DNA of 64,000 bases from Hydractinia symbiolongicarpus (lineage: Eukaryota; Cnidaria; Hydrozoa; Anthoathecata; Hydractiniidae), in the NCBI RefSeq assembly GCF_029227915.1, contig NC_079881.1, positions 32,773,501 through 32,837,500 of the forward strand, read 5' to 3'. The position numbers and the translations under genes were made by a program. The notes beneath the pieces are model-generated. The model had not been told where the DNA came from. It did no database searches and worked only from the letters and a program-made list of their open reading frames with translations. Positions 10,451 to 22,129 of this stretch are shown here, piece by piece (the stretch's first letter is position 1; every line of letters starts with the position of its first letter).

Positions 10451-10646
10451 ATGTTAGTTGGTAGAGCAGTTTTTTAAGATATTAAAAAATAAGAACGACA
10501 AAATCTACGACATATCCAAATATATCTTTCAGCAAGCTTTCGCCAACGCCCAGGTTGGCATGTTAACACTGCTTCTAAATTTTATTTTACAAGTTAGAGA
10601 TAAAATACTAAACATAATAGGATATAATAGGAAGAAAATAGAGCTA

Positions 10647-11815
10647 TTATAATAATTCTAAAGGCATAGATTTTACCGTGTTATTTAAAATGGGACGGTC
10701 ACGCTCAATTAATAAGCTCTCCATCAGAGTAAGTTTAAAATCTTTAGACTCTTCCGCAAGTACTGAGAAGTTGTGAAACGATGCTGGAGAGTAATTGCAA
10801 AAAATTAAATGTTCGCGAACGGCACTGGCCTGCGGACTAAGTTTAACGCGTTTACCTGTAAGTGCAGAAATACCTAAATGCTCGGACATACGGACTTTAA
10901 AATGGCGTTTTGTTTTGCCATAATAAGTGGCGTTGCAGCCACTACACTTAAAACAATAAACGAGTCCGGAGCGTAACGATTCGGGTAATCTGTCCTTAAA
11001 GGCAAAGCAGCTACGTAGCCTCCTCTTAGAAAAAAATATAAGTTTAACATTACAATGTGCCAGTTTCTGCTTAAACAAACGGTGCAAACGTGTTCTAATT
11101 TGTAAGGTAATCTTTCCTAAAAAAGGTAAAACAAGGACTAACTCTTTCTTAGGAGCAAGGGAAACTTGTTCCTTCGGTTCGTAATTTCTGCTCTTGAAAA
11201 TTCTGCGACAGAATTCAAAAACCTTTGAAGGGTATCCATTCCTTCCAAGAATAGTCTGCAACTGAGATATTTCTACATGAAATTTATTAAGATCTGAACA
11301 CAGATGGTAACAACGATAAAGTAAAGAAAAAATCAAGCCGTGTTTATATTCCATGGGTATGAAACTAGAAAAGTTAGTATAAACTCCACCAAATGTTGGT
11401 TTCCTATATACGTTGGTGACAAAAGAATCACCTTCACGCATGACGCAAACGTCCAAGAATGGAAAAACCTTATCACATTCTTTTTCAAACGTGAATTTAA
11501 TATTCTGATGCCTAGAATTAATATATTCATAAAAATTTTGAACATGCTCACGTGATTCAAATAAAACAAAAATATCATCAACATATCGGCTATAATAGAT
11601 CGGCTTAAATTCAGACGGACAATTTTTAAGCCAAATGTTTTCATAATGACACATAAAAATATTGGCCAGTGTAGGCCCTAACGGAGACCTCATGGCCACA
11701 CCGTCAATTTGCTTATAATATACGCCGTTGAAAACAAAAATAGACTCGGTAGTCGCTAGAGTAAGAAGATGTTTCAAATCTTTCTTAGGAATACCACCTA
11801 TACAATTAGATTCTA
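10647..11815 (-). mobile_element. Penelope-like retroelement: reverse transcriptase with GIY-YIG domain, 5' truncated
   Basis: One open frame on the minus strand from just after a stop near 11815 to the stop at 10647. It starts inside the reverse transcriptase with IPKKDLKHLLTLAT. Then come GVAMRSPLGPTLANIF (family form MGSPLGP), the catalytic YVDDIF at about 11580-11600, and FLDVCVMREGDSFVTNVYRK. The C-terminus has the GIY-YIG endonuclease hallmarks GLVYCF and ATYYGKT with the following R and E residues, as in endonuclease-bearing Penelope-like elements. About half of the reverse transcriptase is missing at the 5' end, the usual truncation of these elements. The intact frame implies a fairly recent insertion into the Polinton. 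Confidence 0.9.
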
Positions 11816-13839
11816 TCTAATTGATAATTTGACAAGATAATTTGACATTTTGTCAAGAATGTTGTAAATTTGATGGTGGCGAAAAAAATCATGACAGACT
11901 TCGTGGCACTGCAAAATTGTGCAAAAGTCTTACGCAGAAGCACAGTCATCTAAAAGCGAAGGGTGTGAAAAAATGCATCACGGAAAAGTCCATTACCTTC
12001 GGACGACTGCAAGTGATGCGTGGTGGAAGGTGTTGATGTACACGCTAGCTGAATATTGCACCAACAAAAAAGTGAATAGGTGGGCGTTTGTAACATTGAA
12101 GTTTTGAGATCAGGTTCAAACTACAAATTATTAATTAAACTAATAAATAAGCAAATTAATTTTACGATGCGATGTGAATTGAACTACAAAATAGCCTAGC
12201 CACTGCCAAACGAATGAATAAATAAAACAGAAGCTTACCAGCCGGCCTAAAACGACAGAAGTTTGTTGGTCAAACTGATTTTTGAGTAAAGTTTCATATG
12301 GATTGAGACCAATTTTAACAGCAAAGCACTTTTCTCATCATTGTTAGAGTTTCTCCCCATCGCATGTAAACTACACTTTACAAAATGCGCTTATTTATAA
12401 AAAGATTGTTAAGCTATAGCGTACAAATAATTGTATTTACAATACATAATACAAGATCAACGTAAAAAAGCAAATGACTCAACAATACAATAACAAAACA
12501 TTACGAACATTGAGTAAAAGACTAATTAAACTTTTGTTATTCTATATGTCACGAAACTTCACACTTGCCAGGTAACGGTCCAGTAGATCAAGCATCAAGT
12601 CTACACTGAAATGTTGAAATAACTGTCGCTAAACCAATCTGATGACAATAGGCTCGTACAGGCGAATCTGATCTGAACACTAACCTGTGGGCACTATGCT
12701 CGAAGCAAAAAGAATAGCACTCACTTCCCGTAAATATAAAAAATAAGATCAGACGGATGCGCCTCATCTATTCAAAGATATTTACGCATTTCTGAATAAG
12801 CGAGAACTTTTTGTGTAAATGCAAAAATGTTGTGCGTGGTGATGCGTGGCTTATCACACGCCTAATAATCAAGGTAATGCTGAAGGTGTATAATTGTGAC
12901 ATATGTCGGGAAATAATGTCTGTGCTTCGGGAAGTTTCCACTTATAAAAATGGCTTAATTAAAGTGTAGCACGAAAAGAGTTTCTGTATGAAGTATCAAA
13001 AGTTACTGGCAGTTGAATCAAAACCCTCTAAGTTAAATGTGCATAAACGACAACAATAAGTATGAAAAAGCTTGTTTTGTTTTTCCAACAAGCTTGGAAG
13101 TATGCCTAAGCATGGCTAAAGCTCTTCTTTACGCGTTGCTATTGCTCTGATTTTTACGATACCGGCATGCTGTAAATAAGATGTCTTTACTCGTGGAAAT
13201 GTTTGATGTGGTAGATCTACCTGCCGAAGCTATGAGCACCAAGGAGAAGCATTAAGAGATGCCCTCCGAAAAGGGACACCTCTTACCAAAGAAGTGTACG
13301 AGGCGGTTGAAAAGACGTATTATTAATATTAATATTTTAAGAGGATACAATTCAGTTATTTACAAAATGACTGCTATCAATATGCGTCCTTTATAAGTGT
13401 ATGTGCGTGCGTGAAAACAAAAACTTTAGACACAAGAACAAAAGACAAAAGTATGACAAATCAAAAGAACTAAGAGGACAGCACAGAAATATTGAAACTC
13501 AAAAAGCATAAAGCATTAAAAAAGTGAAAAAGAAAATACAGTAGCAAGAAAAATCCAATAGCAAGCTTATTAGAACAACCTGAATAAATAGTTTATTTAT
13601 ATATTCATAAAAAATATTGGCATCACTTTCGCCTCTACCCTTGATTGCGAGACCATAATAAAATTTTGCTCCCATATGGTAAAAAGACTTTTTTCAAATT
13701 CAAGCTTACATTTTGGGGGTTTTATTAACTTTTCGTTATTCCATACATTGTGCGACTCTGAATCTCGAAATAAACTTGAAAGTTTAGACAAACGTCATTA
13801 TCTAAGCACTTTCATACATAAATTATTGCTTTCTTCTTG
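11816..13839. other. No recognised feature
   Basis: Two short overlapping frames at 11842-12107 (Lys/His-rich, SLTQKHSHLKAKGVKKC) and a short open piece near 13205-13325 (EALRDALRKGTPLTKEVYEA) are seen. I cannot assign either; the second may be more Polinton sequence because it lies between Polinton parts. Confidence 0.4.
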
Positions 13840-14375
13840 ACGATGTCTTTAATGGACGGCAGTTCTTCTTCGACATTCTGCTCCGCACGTTGTTCCAATT
13901 ATCTCAGTTTGGACGACTGTGTTCTTGTGAGATGCAGCTTTACCATGTTTGTATACGTCAGTATTGGAAGAATCGTAGATAAGTAAATTCGCATAGCTGC
14001 AACCTTGGTGAAATAAGGTCGAAGTTTGACCATTAAATTGATGCGAACATTTTTTGTACGATGCATCAAAATCATCATTCAGCGTGAAACGTTTATCTGG
14101 AACGTGCCCAAGGTAAGTTTAAGAATTGGTGTTATTATTGGTTTAAATTTTGTACCATCCTCGAATAGGATGCGGTTGATTTGCGATTTTATTCGACGTT
14201 CCAAATAGCATCACCTCTGTTATTCACACACTTATGTTAATAACCAATTTGTTTTCATCAAAATATATAGCAACTATTTTAGACTCTTCTGTCAGTGTTG
14301 TTTTGTTTGACTGTGAGTTTTTATCTGCAAAGTAAATGACGGTGTCATCAGCATAAATTACAGTTTTTGATGATT
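13840..14375 (-). pseudogene. LINE reverse transcriptase fragment
   Basis: The minus strand reads VIYADDTVIYFADKNSQ (about 14310-14365) with the catalytic YADD box. Next come LTEESKIVAIYFDENKLVIN, an in-frame TGA, then VMLFGTSNKIANQ and FTLNDDFDASYKKC in other frames. This order is typical of the C-terminal half of jockey/CR1-like non-LTR reverse transcriptases. It is broken and has no ends, and it lies inside the Polinton remains. Confidence 0.78.
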
Positions 14376-14439
14376 AGATATTTGCTTCCGCATCTGAACG
14401 TATTGAATTCTTCTAAGGTATTGACTTCTATGCCGAATA

Positions 14440-14960
14440 TGTTCAACAAGGGGCTGCACGAGACAGGAGAAAAACCAGATCAAGCGTTCTCTTCGCATGC
14501 CATCTCTGTGCATGAGGAAAGATATCGGGAAAGACCCTATCATCAGAGATTCTATGGCGGATATAGGGATCCTTGTGTATTGCGCATCCGATAAATTTCT
14601 CGTCTCCCTGATGGCTGCTGCACATTACTTGAACCACACTCAGTTGTCCAAGGGGAAGGAAGATGCCAAGGCGTAGTTGAATAAGAAGATGATGAATGTG
14701 GCAACTCTAGATGAAGTTGAACGCCTATGGAACATATTATAATCCAGACCAGACCATTAAAGATTGGACGAGAGGATGGAAGGTTGGGATTGGATAAAAA
14801 TTGTATTGGATGAGGGTTTTAAATTAGTGGGTAGGTTTGATGTCAGCGTAAGCATAAATATCGTTGGCGATATAGCTCGTAAATACCTTGTCGAGGCACT
14901 TTACAAAGTGGAATCCACGTCTCTAGCAGCTGCAGATATTGCGAGATGATCAGTTATCTC
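14440..14960 (+). pseudogene. Decayed Polinton-associated reading frame, unidentified
   Basis: Open pieces in neighbouring frames read KDIGKDPIIRDSMADIGILV and SLMAAAHYLNHTQLSKGKED, then MMNVATLDEVERLWNIL, then GWDWIKIVLDEGFKLVGRFD up to ADIAR. The succession of related-looking pieces with stops between suggests a degraded gene. Its position directly before the integrase suggests another Polinton protein. I do not recognise the family with confidence. Confidence 0.45.
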
Positions 14961-14964
14961 CAAA

Positions 14965-15350
14965 GTAGGATCTCTACGCTATGCCAAAGTCCTTTCAATG
15001 TGATAACGCGGCCGAGTTCAATTCGAATGCCACGGGACTCTTGCAAGGTAATGATGTAGATATAAAGCGTGCTGCGACTAAATATCAACATCCTTTTACA
15101 GCCTTTGTTGAGTTGTTTAAGAAGGTCCTTGCAAAGAAACTTTTTAAACCACAAGATGCGCAGGAACTTATAATAATAACAAGGATGGTACGATATGTGT
15201 GAAGTACCTGTACTCAACAGTGTCAAAAGTGTCAAGAGTCCTGAACATCTATGACTGGCATGAAGCCTTCAAAGCCATGAAGTAAAATCTTACTCGCGAA
15301 GAGCAAAGAGTAGAGTACGGTCTCTACCTATTTAGAATTAATTTTTCCTC
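14965..15350 (+). pseudogene. Polinton integrase (rve family), C-terminal part, decayed
   Basis: The frame at 14981-15202 reads MPKSFQCDNAAEFNSNATGL, with the second catalytic Asp in FQCDN. It continues with IKRAATKYQHPFTAFVELFK and VLAKKLFKPQDAQEL, the order found in retroviral-like integrases of Polintons. A frame change then gives ICVKYLYSTVSKVSRVLNIY and, after a stop, REEQRVEYGLYLF. Integrase plus protein-primed polymerase in one strand-consistent array is the Polinton signature. Stops and frameshifts show it is dead. Confidence 0.8.
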
Positions 15351-18301
15351 AGAAACAGAGCTAAAGTAAAAATATAACATAACATAAAACAAAAATCAAA
15401 ACGTAGAGATTAAAATGGTTTGATAATGTTTCTTTGTTTATTAATTACTTATCAAATGGTTGACATTTTAGATTTGGAATTACCTGTACAAAAAATCGTC
15501 TCCCGCTTTTGTTAATATTTATGCAAATCTAGCTATTCATCTGTTTTGTCAGAATTAATTTGTTTTTAGATGTTTAAATTAGACTGTATTTTGCACTAAA
15601 CAGATGTGGCCTGAACATTTACTCAATATAATTTTTATACACATTTACTTTAGTAACAAATTATATATTTTCCTATCCAAATCATTGCACTTTGAAAAAC
15701 ATTATTCAAACTATTCTTTGTAGCAGTGATAGGACGTTACACTAAATAGACTTCATAGATTGTTAGTTCCCATTAACAATGCTAGAATTGTTTCGCATAG
15801 CAAGCCCTGCATTTACAGAACTACTTCATGGTACCTTCATAAACAATGACACAGTTACGTGTAAGCAATTTAAAGCAATCGACGTAAGGTGTTTGTTATG
15901 AAAATTGCAGAAGGAAACAGTTTTCTCATTTGGAGAGAGACATTAATTAAAAACAATGATAAAACTTGCGTTATGTTAAAGAGATAGCTGTTTTTATAAG
16001 TTCTGTTTAGTTTTCTAGAAAAAAGAACATGTCACGCATGCCCTATATGACCAGACGATAAAAAAATATAACGTCTATAATATTCTTATTTTCACGACAA
16101 TGCTATATCCGCAGATACTTTATTGCGCATCATATCTGTAATTAATAAAATTGTTTTTTATTAATATGCAATCCTATAAAAGTTCTTTTTCTCACTTTAT
16201 CCAAGCAAGCTTTTCTCCCTTTCGTTGATTTAAAATCGGGTAAAATTACGACGATTTTAGCTACAAATTGCATCAGAACAACATTTCGGTTTAAAAGGAG
16301 GAAGGAATACTATACCATACCGAATCGTATAATATATCATCATATCGAGATATATTATAATTTAAAATCTCTGAGTAGGATTTATATGAAATTATCTATT
16401 GTTTATCATCAATAGATTTAATGGAAATGATGACATCACCATATCTCGAAACTCCGGTCGTCTGTTTGTTGATATTTATTGTATGAGTCATATACATGAT
16501 TCAAACGCGAGTGTGGCTAAACAGATTATATTTTAACTTTTAACAATAAAAACAAGTAAACCCATGTCAATAGCCTGCGATAAACTCACTAACAAAATAC
16601 TTATTTTACTGAGTAGCACAAGAAATGAATTCAATCTGTACTGGGGATAGCGGTCAGAAGTAGGGGAATTCAATGGTATATAAACGAAAAATTTTAATGG
16701 TATACATACCAAAGCAAAACACCACAAAAACACATTTATATGATTCTAATATGGTTTTTTGCGTAATCATAAGGCTGAAAACAGGATCTGTTGAAATAGA
16801 AGTTTTAAACCTGGGGGATGAGTTATAGGACAAAACGGTTCGTTAAAGAAAATGAAACATCTTGACTTGCTAACTTTCACCTATCCGTAATTTGGAAAGA
16901 TAGGCGTGTTCATCTTTTTTGATTAAACGGATGATCTTTCTCTATTGAAATTTCGTGAATCTATTGTTATTAACGTTAAATGTTATGTATCACTTTTCAA
17001 ATATTGTGCAAGTTGAAAACAAGATAGATAGTAAAACCAATCAAGGGAAAAATAAAGAGAAGAATTGCATCAGCAAAGAAAGAAAATGAAATTATGGGGT
17101 GATTTTATCGAGAAATAGCGTGAAGGAAGGTTGCTAAAAAACGAATTGTTGCAGCAAGCTTTTGTATGGATAACTCTTTGTACGTCTGGATCAAAAATTT
17201 TCGTATTCAAACTGATGTTCTTTTCAAAATTCGAGTAGTAATGTGGATGTTACAGCCAGATTTTCCCTTAGTTTTACCGAAGGTTTTATCGGAATGGATT
17301 ATTTTCTTTTTCTCATTCTTGTTTTTAAAACGGTCGCTATAGCGACACGTCTTTTCATTCTGCCTACCACGATTCGAAAGAATTTTGAAGCATGCTGTAC
17401 GTTTAAACAAGAAACCTTTCCACAAAATTTCCCCTACAAGTTAACCGTCAAGTTTACATTTAAACGGATCGTGTAAATCAGCTTAAGGTTTTAATCTTTT
17501 GAAAGCTCTAAAATCATATGAGAATAATTTATTTTTCGTTTTTTTTAAAAAAACTTATTCATTATTGTGAATGTTAAATAAAAACAGTTATTCTTTACTC
17601 AGAAAATACTTATACAGCAGAGCAAAAAAGCATGTCATGTCAATGCCTATGAAGAAACACGGTAGGACTTTATAAAATGTGTCTGAGTACACGTAATTAT
17701 TCCCAAAATCTTGTGTTTGTGCATATACTCATTTTTAATTAGTTTTATTTGCATATGTATTAGTGTGATAAACGAATCTGTGTTTATGATATAAGGCTGT
17801 GGAGGTACTTTCCTGTACCCACTCAGTACTTTCGGTTTTGATAAGAAGAAATTGTATAAAGTCGTTTGTTTGATGTTTGGTAAAAAAAATTTACTAACGA
17901 AAGGTGGAAACAGCTTAAGGAAACAAGATGAAGACAGCTACATTTAAATTCAGCTGTAAGTAACATATTTGCTAAAAATATGCCATAACTGAAACAGGAA
18001 AAACAATTTTGCATAACGGACCCGTTAATTTGTTTTATTTAGGTATTGGCTTTTTGACATTTACCTTTGTACTTCTAATTAAAATAGATCATTTCATCTT
18101 TTTTTATATCATCTAACTTCAAGCTGGCATCGCGCCATACTTTATATTCTAAATAACTCTTAGCTATACTCTTCTAAAGTGGGTAATGATCCTCACAGGA
18201 TACTAATTCACCTTAAGTCGCAAGTATAAAACTTCAGTTGTTTTCATTTTAAGGTTGTGAAAACATTTCGATGAGACATCGAGATTTTATTTCATTTTGT
18301 T
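15351..18301. other. No recognised gene
   Basis: AT-rich sequence with short chance frames (for example 16533-16733 and 17207-17476 on both strands) lacking domains. No structured repeat stands out. Confidence 0.5.
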
Positions 18302-18560
18302 TCATTTCAGCAAAAAGCAAAACCACGCAGTCGACATCAAATACAAGCCAACAAACTTCATCAAAAAAAAAAATAAAAGTAAAAAGCGTCACAATTGTCA
18401 CCTCGACTGGAATAAAATTCAATTTAAAATGAGAATAACTTCAGTTACTCTAAAGTTATATATCCAGCTTGAAGATCTAACGCGTTATGTCGAGACAGTT
18501 CAACCACGTCTAGAAGATTGCTGTCATGTATGCAACAAAAGAAGAAGAAGAGAAAATTAA
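18302..18560 (+). CDS. Possible terminal exon of an unknown gene
   Basis: An acceptor-like TTCATTTCAG ends just before 18311. The following frame stays open for about 80 codons to the TAA at about 18558 and is rich in Lys and Arg (NKSKKRHNCHLDWNKIQF), with CCHVCNKRRRREN at the end. No homology is recognised and I found no convincing upstream exon. It could be chance. Confidence 0.18.
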
Positions 18561-20594
18561 AGTTAAAGCATAAAACATAAAATATATATATGTGATAGAA
18601 TTATTAACGTGTATTTATTATAACTTCTTTTGCGTTTCCCGTTTAAAGAAAAGTTATATGCTTGAATTGATTTGTCCTTGATTTATTTGATATCTGTGAA
18701 CTAACCAATATCTGTGAACCAACTTTATTATTGCATACCTAAAAGTTAAACAGAAAGAATGTTCTTTCTGTTTAAAGACATTGTATTATATTGGTTCCGT
18801 AAAATCCGCAGTTTTATGCGTTCTGCAGATTACACCGGCCAGCCACACTTATAAAGGCCACATGGCCTTTTAAATTATTTGAAGTCTTTATTTCGATTCA
18901 TAATTTACGGTCCTTCCTTAATAATATACTCTTATAAAGTTGTTTTAATAAATTTAATTTCTGGAATTTTAAAGCAAAAATGTTTTTTATCAATTTTATT
19001 AGTTTCAGCGATGTCTCTCTATTTATTTATCAACTACTGGTAAGCACGAATATTTCTAAAGTTTTAGCTCCAATAATATAATAAAAACTGTTTTATCTAT
19101 CTATACTGAGAAATATTACCCTCACTTAAAACTCAAAAGTATAGACTGAGCTTGAACTCTCACGGAAACTTATTCCTTAAAACAAAATTATGTTGACCAA
19201 TTGCTTGTGCAATGACGGGGTAACGACGGTTTATAAACTGTTTTTATTTTAACTATCATTGAGGTAGATTTAATTTTTGAATAATATGTTACACGCGCAA
19301 ACTATAATGGTGTGTGCGCTTCATTTGACTCACGACATACTGCATGCCTGTACTAAAGTACTCCACCGGAATGTGTGACATAATTTGTGGGGTTTTTTGA
19401 ACGCTCTGCCGAGCGTTCAACGACAAGTCGGTGTTACTGATACGTCAGAAACATATCCACAGCTTTCTTTGAAACTGTGTAAAAGAGCACGAAGAAAACA
19501 TTTTTAAAGACTGTTATTATTTCAAAGTTTTAGCTATCTGTTTCGGGTATGTAATCTTATGATGTCCCCGTATATCGGCATTTTGTTTAGAATAATGCAC
19601 TTCATTTTTTTCATAACTGGCTAGCTAGGGATGTAGCTAACTGGTCAGTAAGTGCTAAGTAGCTAGACTATACATCAGTCAATCAATTCAATATTTGAAG
19701 AAAGCATAATACTGACATGGTATCTCTGTTTTCTAGCTGAGTAAGGTTTTTAGCTATCGAGCTGTTGGTCATAACAATTGTAGTAAAAAGTAGTGATATT
19801 TTGTTTTTTAACTTTAACGATAGGCGAACATTGCAAAGATTCTCTGTTTGGTTCCCCCAACCGACAGTCAATAACGTGTTAAATTTGAATTTTATGGTAA
19901 TAAATTCTTATTTGTAATAAAATCGTCACTTTTGAGTCGGATTATGCTGCACAGTCTCAACCTGACCTACAATTATAATTTATGATTGCGAAATATATAT
20001 AAGAAATATATGAACCGCCATTATTGTTGTCTTCTGTTTTAAATTGTTGGCATTGAGTGTCAAGGATCCTGTAAACTAATTTAAAATGAGGCACAAAGCT
20101 CCATTTAAACGAGGCACCCAGGTTATCGTTAATAGCTTAATGGCGCGTATTTGTGGCTTAATAGTTGAACACATTCTGTTTTAATTTTTTTGGGTTTTTT
20201 TATTTGCTTACCGACCGAAACTATCTTTAGGGGCTCAAACGACTGTAATGGCAGATATTTGTGACGTCTGTCTTATTGGGAATTTAACCCTTACGACTTA
20301 AATATGAAAACCCTACCTTTCTTAGAAAAGTTTGTCCACCATTTTAGGAAAAGGTTCGATTTTTTACAATTAGTTTACTATACTGTTATGTTGTTGCTAT
20401 TGCTAGATGTTGTTGTTATTGTAGCACTTTATCTGCGTACAGACTTGCAACCATTCATATTTACTTTGTATTATTCTAGCACTTGTTGTTGGTCTTATGT
20501 AAATAATCGCATCGTTGTATAACAAGAAATTTCAATTCAAGGACAACAGAAATTTCAACCGACTCAGATTTTAGAACCCGAACAGAGAATAGTT
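18561..20594. other. No recognised gene; one perfect hairpin
   Basis: AT-rich sequence. At 19397-19420 TTGAACGCTC and GAGCGTTCAA form a perfect 10-bp stem closed by the tetraloop TGCC. A bidirectional terminator or foldback remnant are both possible; nothing nearby is transcribed as far as I can see. Confidence 0.45.
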
Positions 20595-20704
20595 GTCGTC
20601 GACCCGTGGAAAAATCTATGGGGTCCCCCGTCCTTTATATATCGCATACCGTGTTTCCATAACGGACAGACACACAGACAGACAGACAGACAGACAGACG
20701 GACG
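20595..20704 (-). repeat. Helitron-related fragment with (CAGA)n microsatellite
   Basis: Tetranucleotide CAGA/GACA units run over about 20663-20704. On the minus strand the neighbouring sequence reads ATAGATTTTTCCACGGGTC, like the hairpin and tail of the Helitron end at 5687-5706. The GTCTGTCTGTC run also recalls the 5' end of that family, so this is probably a scrambled Helitron piece in which the run expanded. Confidence 0.5.
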
Positions 20705-21835
20705 GTTATTATTATAAGGATATACATAATAGACTAGAATATTTATGTATTCTTTGTCTGGGTCCCGTTAAAAGCATATTTGTAATGGATTTAAGATGTC
20801 AACCTTAATTAGGTTGTTAAAGTATATAATGATGCCATACAGTTAACCATCTCATGTACCTTCTATTTAAGCAGCAAGTCACGTAAGGGACACGTCAATA
20901 CTCACAATTTCCAGTACAAAACTTCTCTGTTTAAGCTATTTCTCAAACTGAGCAATGCCATGTCTTTTGTTTATTTAGATGCGTTATCAATATTTTACTG
21001 GTTATTATCAATACCTTTATGTTTATCGCATATCTTTGGGATGCTTTTTCTACTCGTCATAATATTCTTATTTTTGTGCAAAAACATACCGTTTTTTAGT
21101 TATTATTACAAATTTTTATAAGCAATCAAGTTGCTAAGGGCTCATACAGAAATTTAACTCAATAGCTAAGCAACCGCTAACCAACTCGACAGACTGATAT
21201 GAGACAGATAATTCATTTCCATTCTTCGTAGCACATTGTTCTAGTGGGAAAACCAAAGAGGCGCTGAGAATGACTTGAAACTCCCTCGCCTTTTATCAAT
21301 TTATAGGTATAAGCGTGCTATCCACGTGTCTCATGATTTCTTACGAGGAAGTCTCCTAAGAGGATTCAAGACGAATGTCGTCTTTTTTGTTTCAACTTGT
21401 TATGCTTCTAAAGTATTTGTTGCGAATCTTTATACGTGATTTTTACAGAGAGTGGTGTGCCTTATATCATAAGCGACTGTGCATGCTACAACTTTGGTTT
21501 CTTTTATCACGTCAGTTGTTCACAGAGGATATAAGATTCAGGCTCTCGGGTTATTTAATTTATTGATTCTTGAAATGATTATTGTATTGTTGTGTCGTAG
21601 TGATAAGACTGAAAATAGCTAATGATTTTCAGACCTCTCTCTTTTTAAGTAAAAAGAAAGTTCCTAAACAGAAACGTGGACTGAACTATTCACATAAACG
21701 GCTAAACATCTTTCTTCCGATACAATAAGATTGTCAAATTAGAGAAATAAATAATAGTATGGTTATTCCAAAATTTATTAAGCTCAATCGAGGCAAAAAA
21801 CAATATTAGATTACTGTGGAAGCCGAGGAGGGTTA
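20705..21835. other. No recognised feature
   Basis: AT-rich sequence without a supported frame, repeat or structured element. Confidence 0.5.
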
Positions 21836-22106
21836 AACCTTATTTATTTTCGAAGTCGAGATTTATTTTAGAAATCCAGACTTATTTTCAAAGTAGAGAT
21901 TGATTTTAGAAATCGACATTTATTATAGAACCAGTTTCCAAATCTACTGTTGTAGGGACATTATACTTCCATATCTACTTTTCGAAATCGGGTTTTGAAA
22001 TCAGTTTTTGAAATCGGATTTTAAAATCGGGTTTTGAAATCAAGTTTTGAAATCAGGTTTTAAAATTGTGATCAAGTTTTGAAATCAGGTTTTAAAATCG
22101 GCTTAG
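21836..22106. repeat. Degenerate tandem repeats (about 20-bp units, then about 13-bp units)
   Basis: From about 21836 to 21930, units of 18-20 bp like TTATTTTAGAAATCGACA repeat four to five times. From about 21977 to 22106, units like TTTTGAAATCGGG and TTTTAAAATCAGG repeat about nine times. It sits directly upstream of the zinc-ribbon exon at 22130. Confidence 0.75.
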
Positions 22107-22129
22107 ATTCATAATGGTGTCAAAAGCAC

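Noticed and set aside
17207-17476. Overlapping 72-77 codon frames on both strands
   Set aside because: No domain, no splice context and composition like the surroundings.
20304-20522. 72-codon frame with a hydrophobic stretch
   Set aside because: Single short AT-rich frame; hydrophobicity is expected from T-rich codons.
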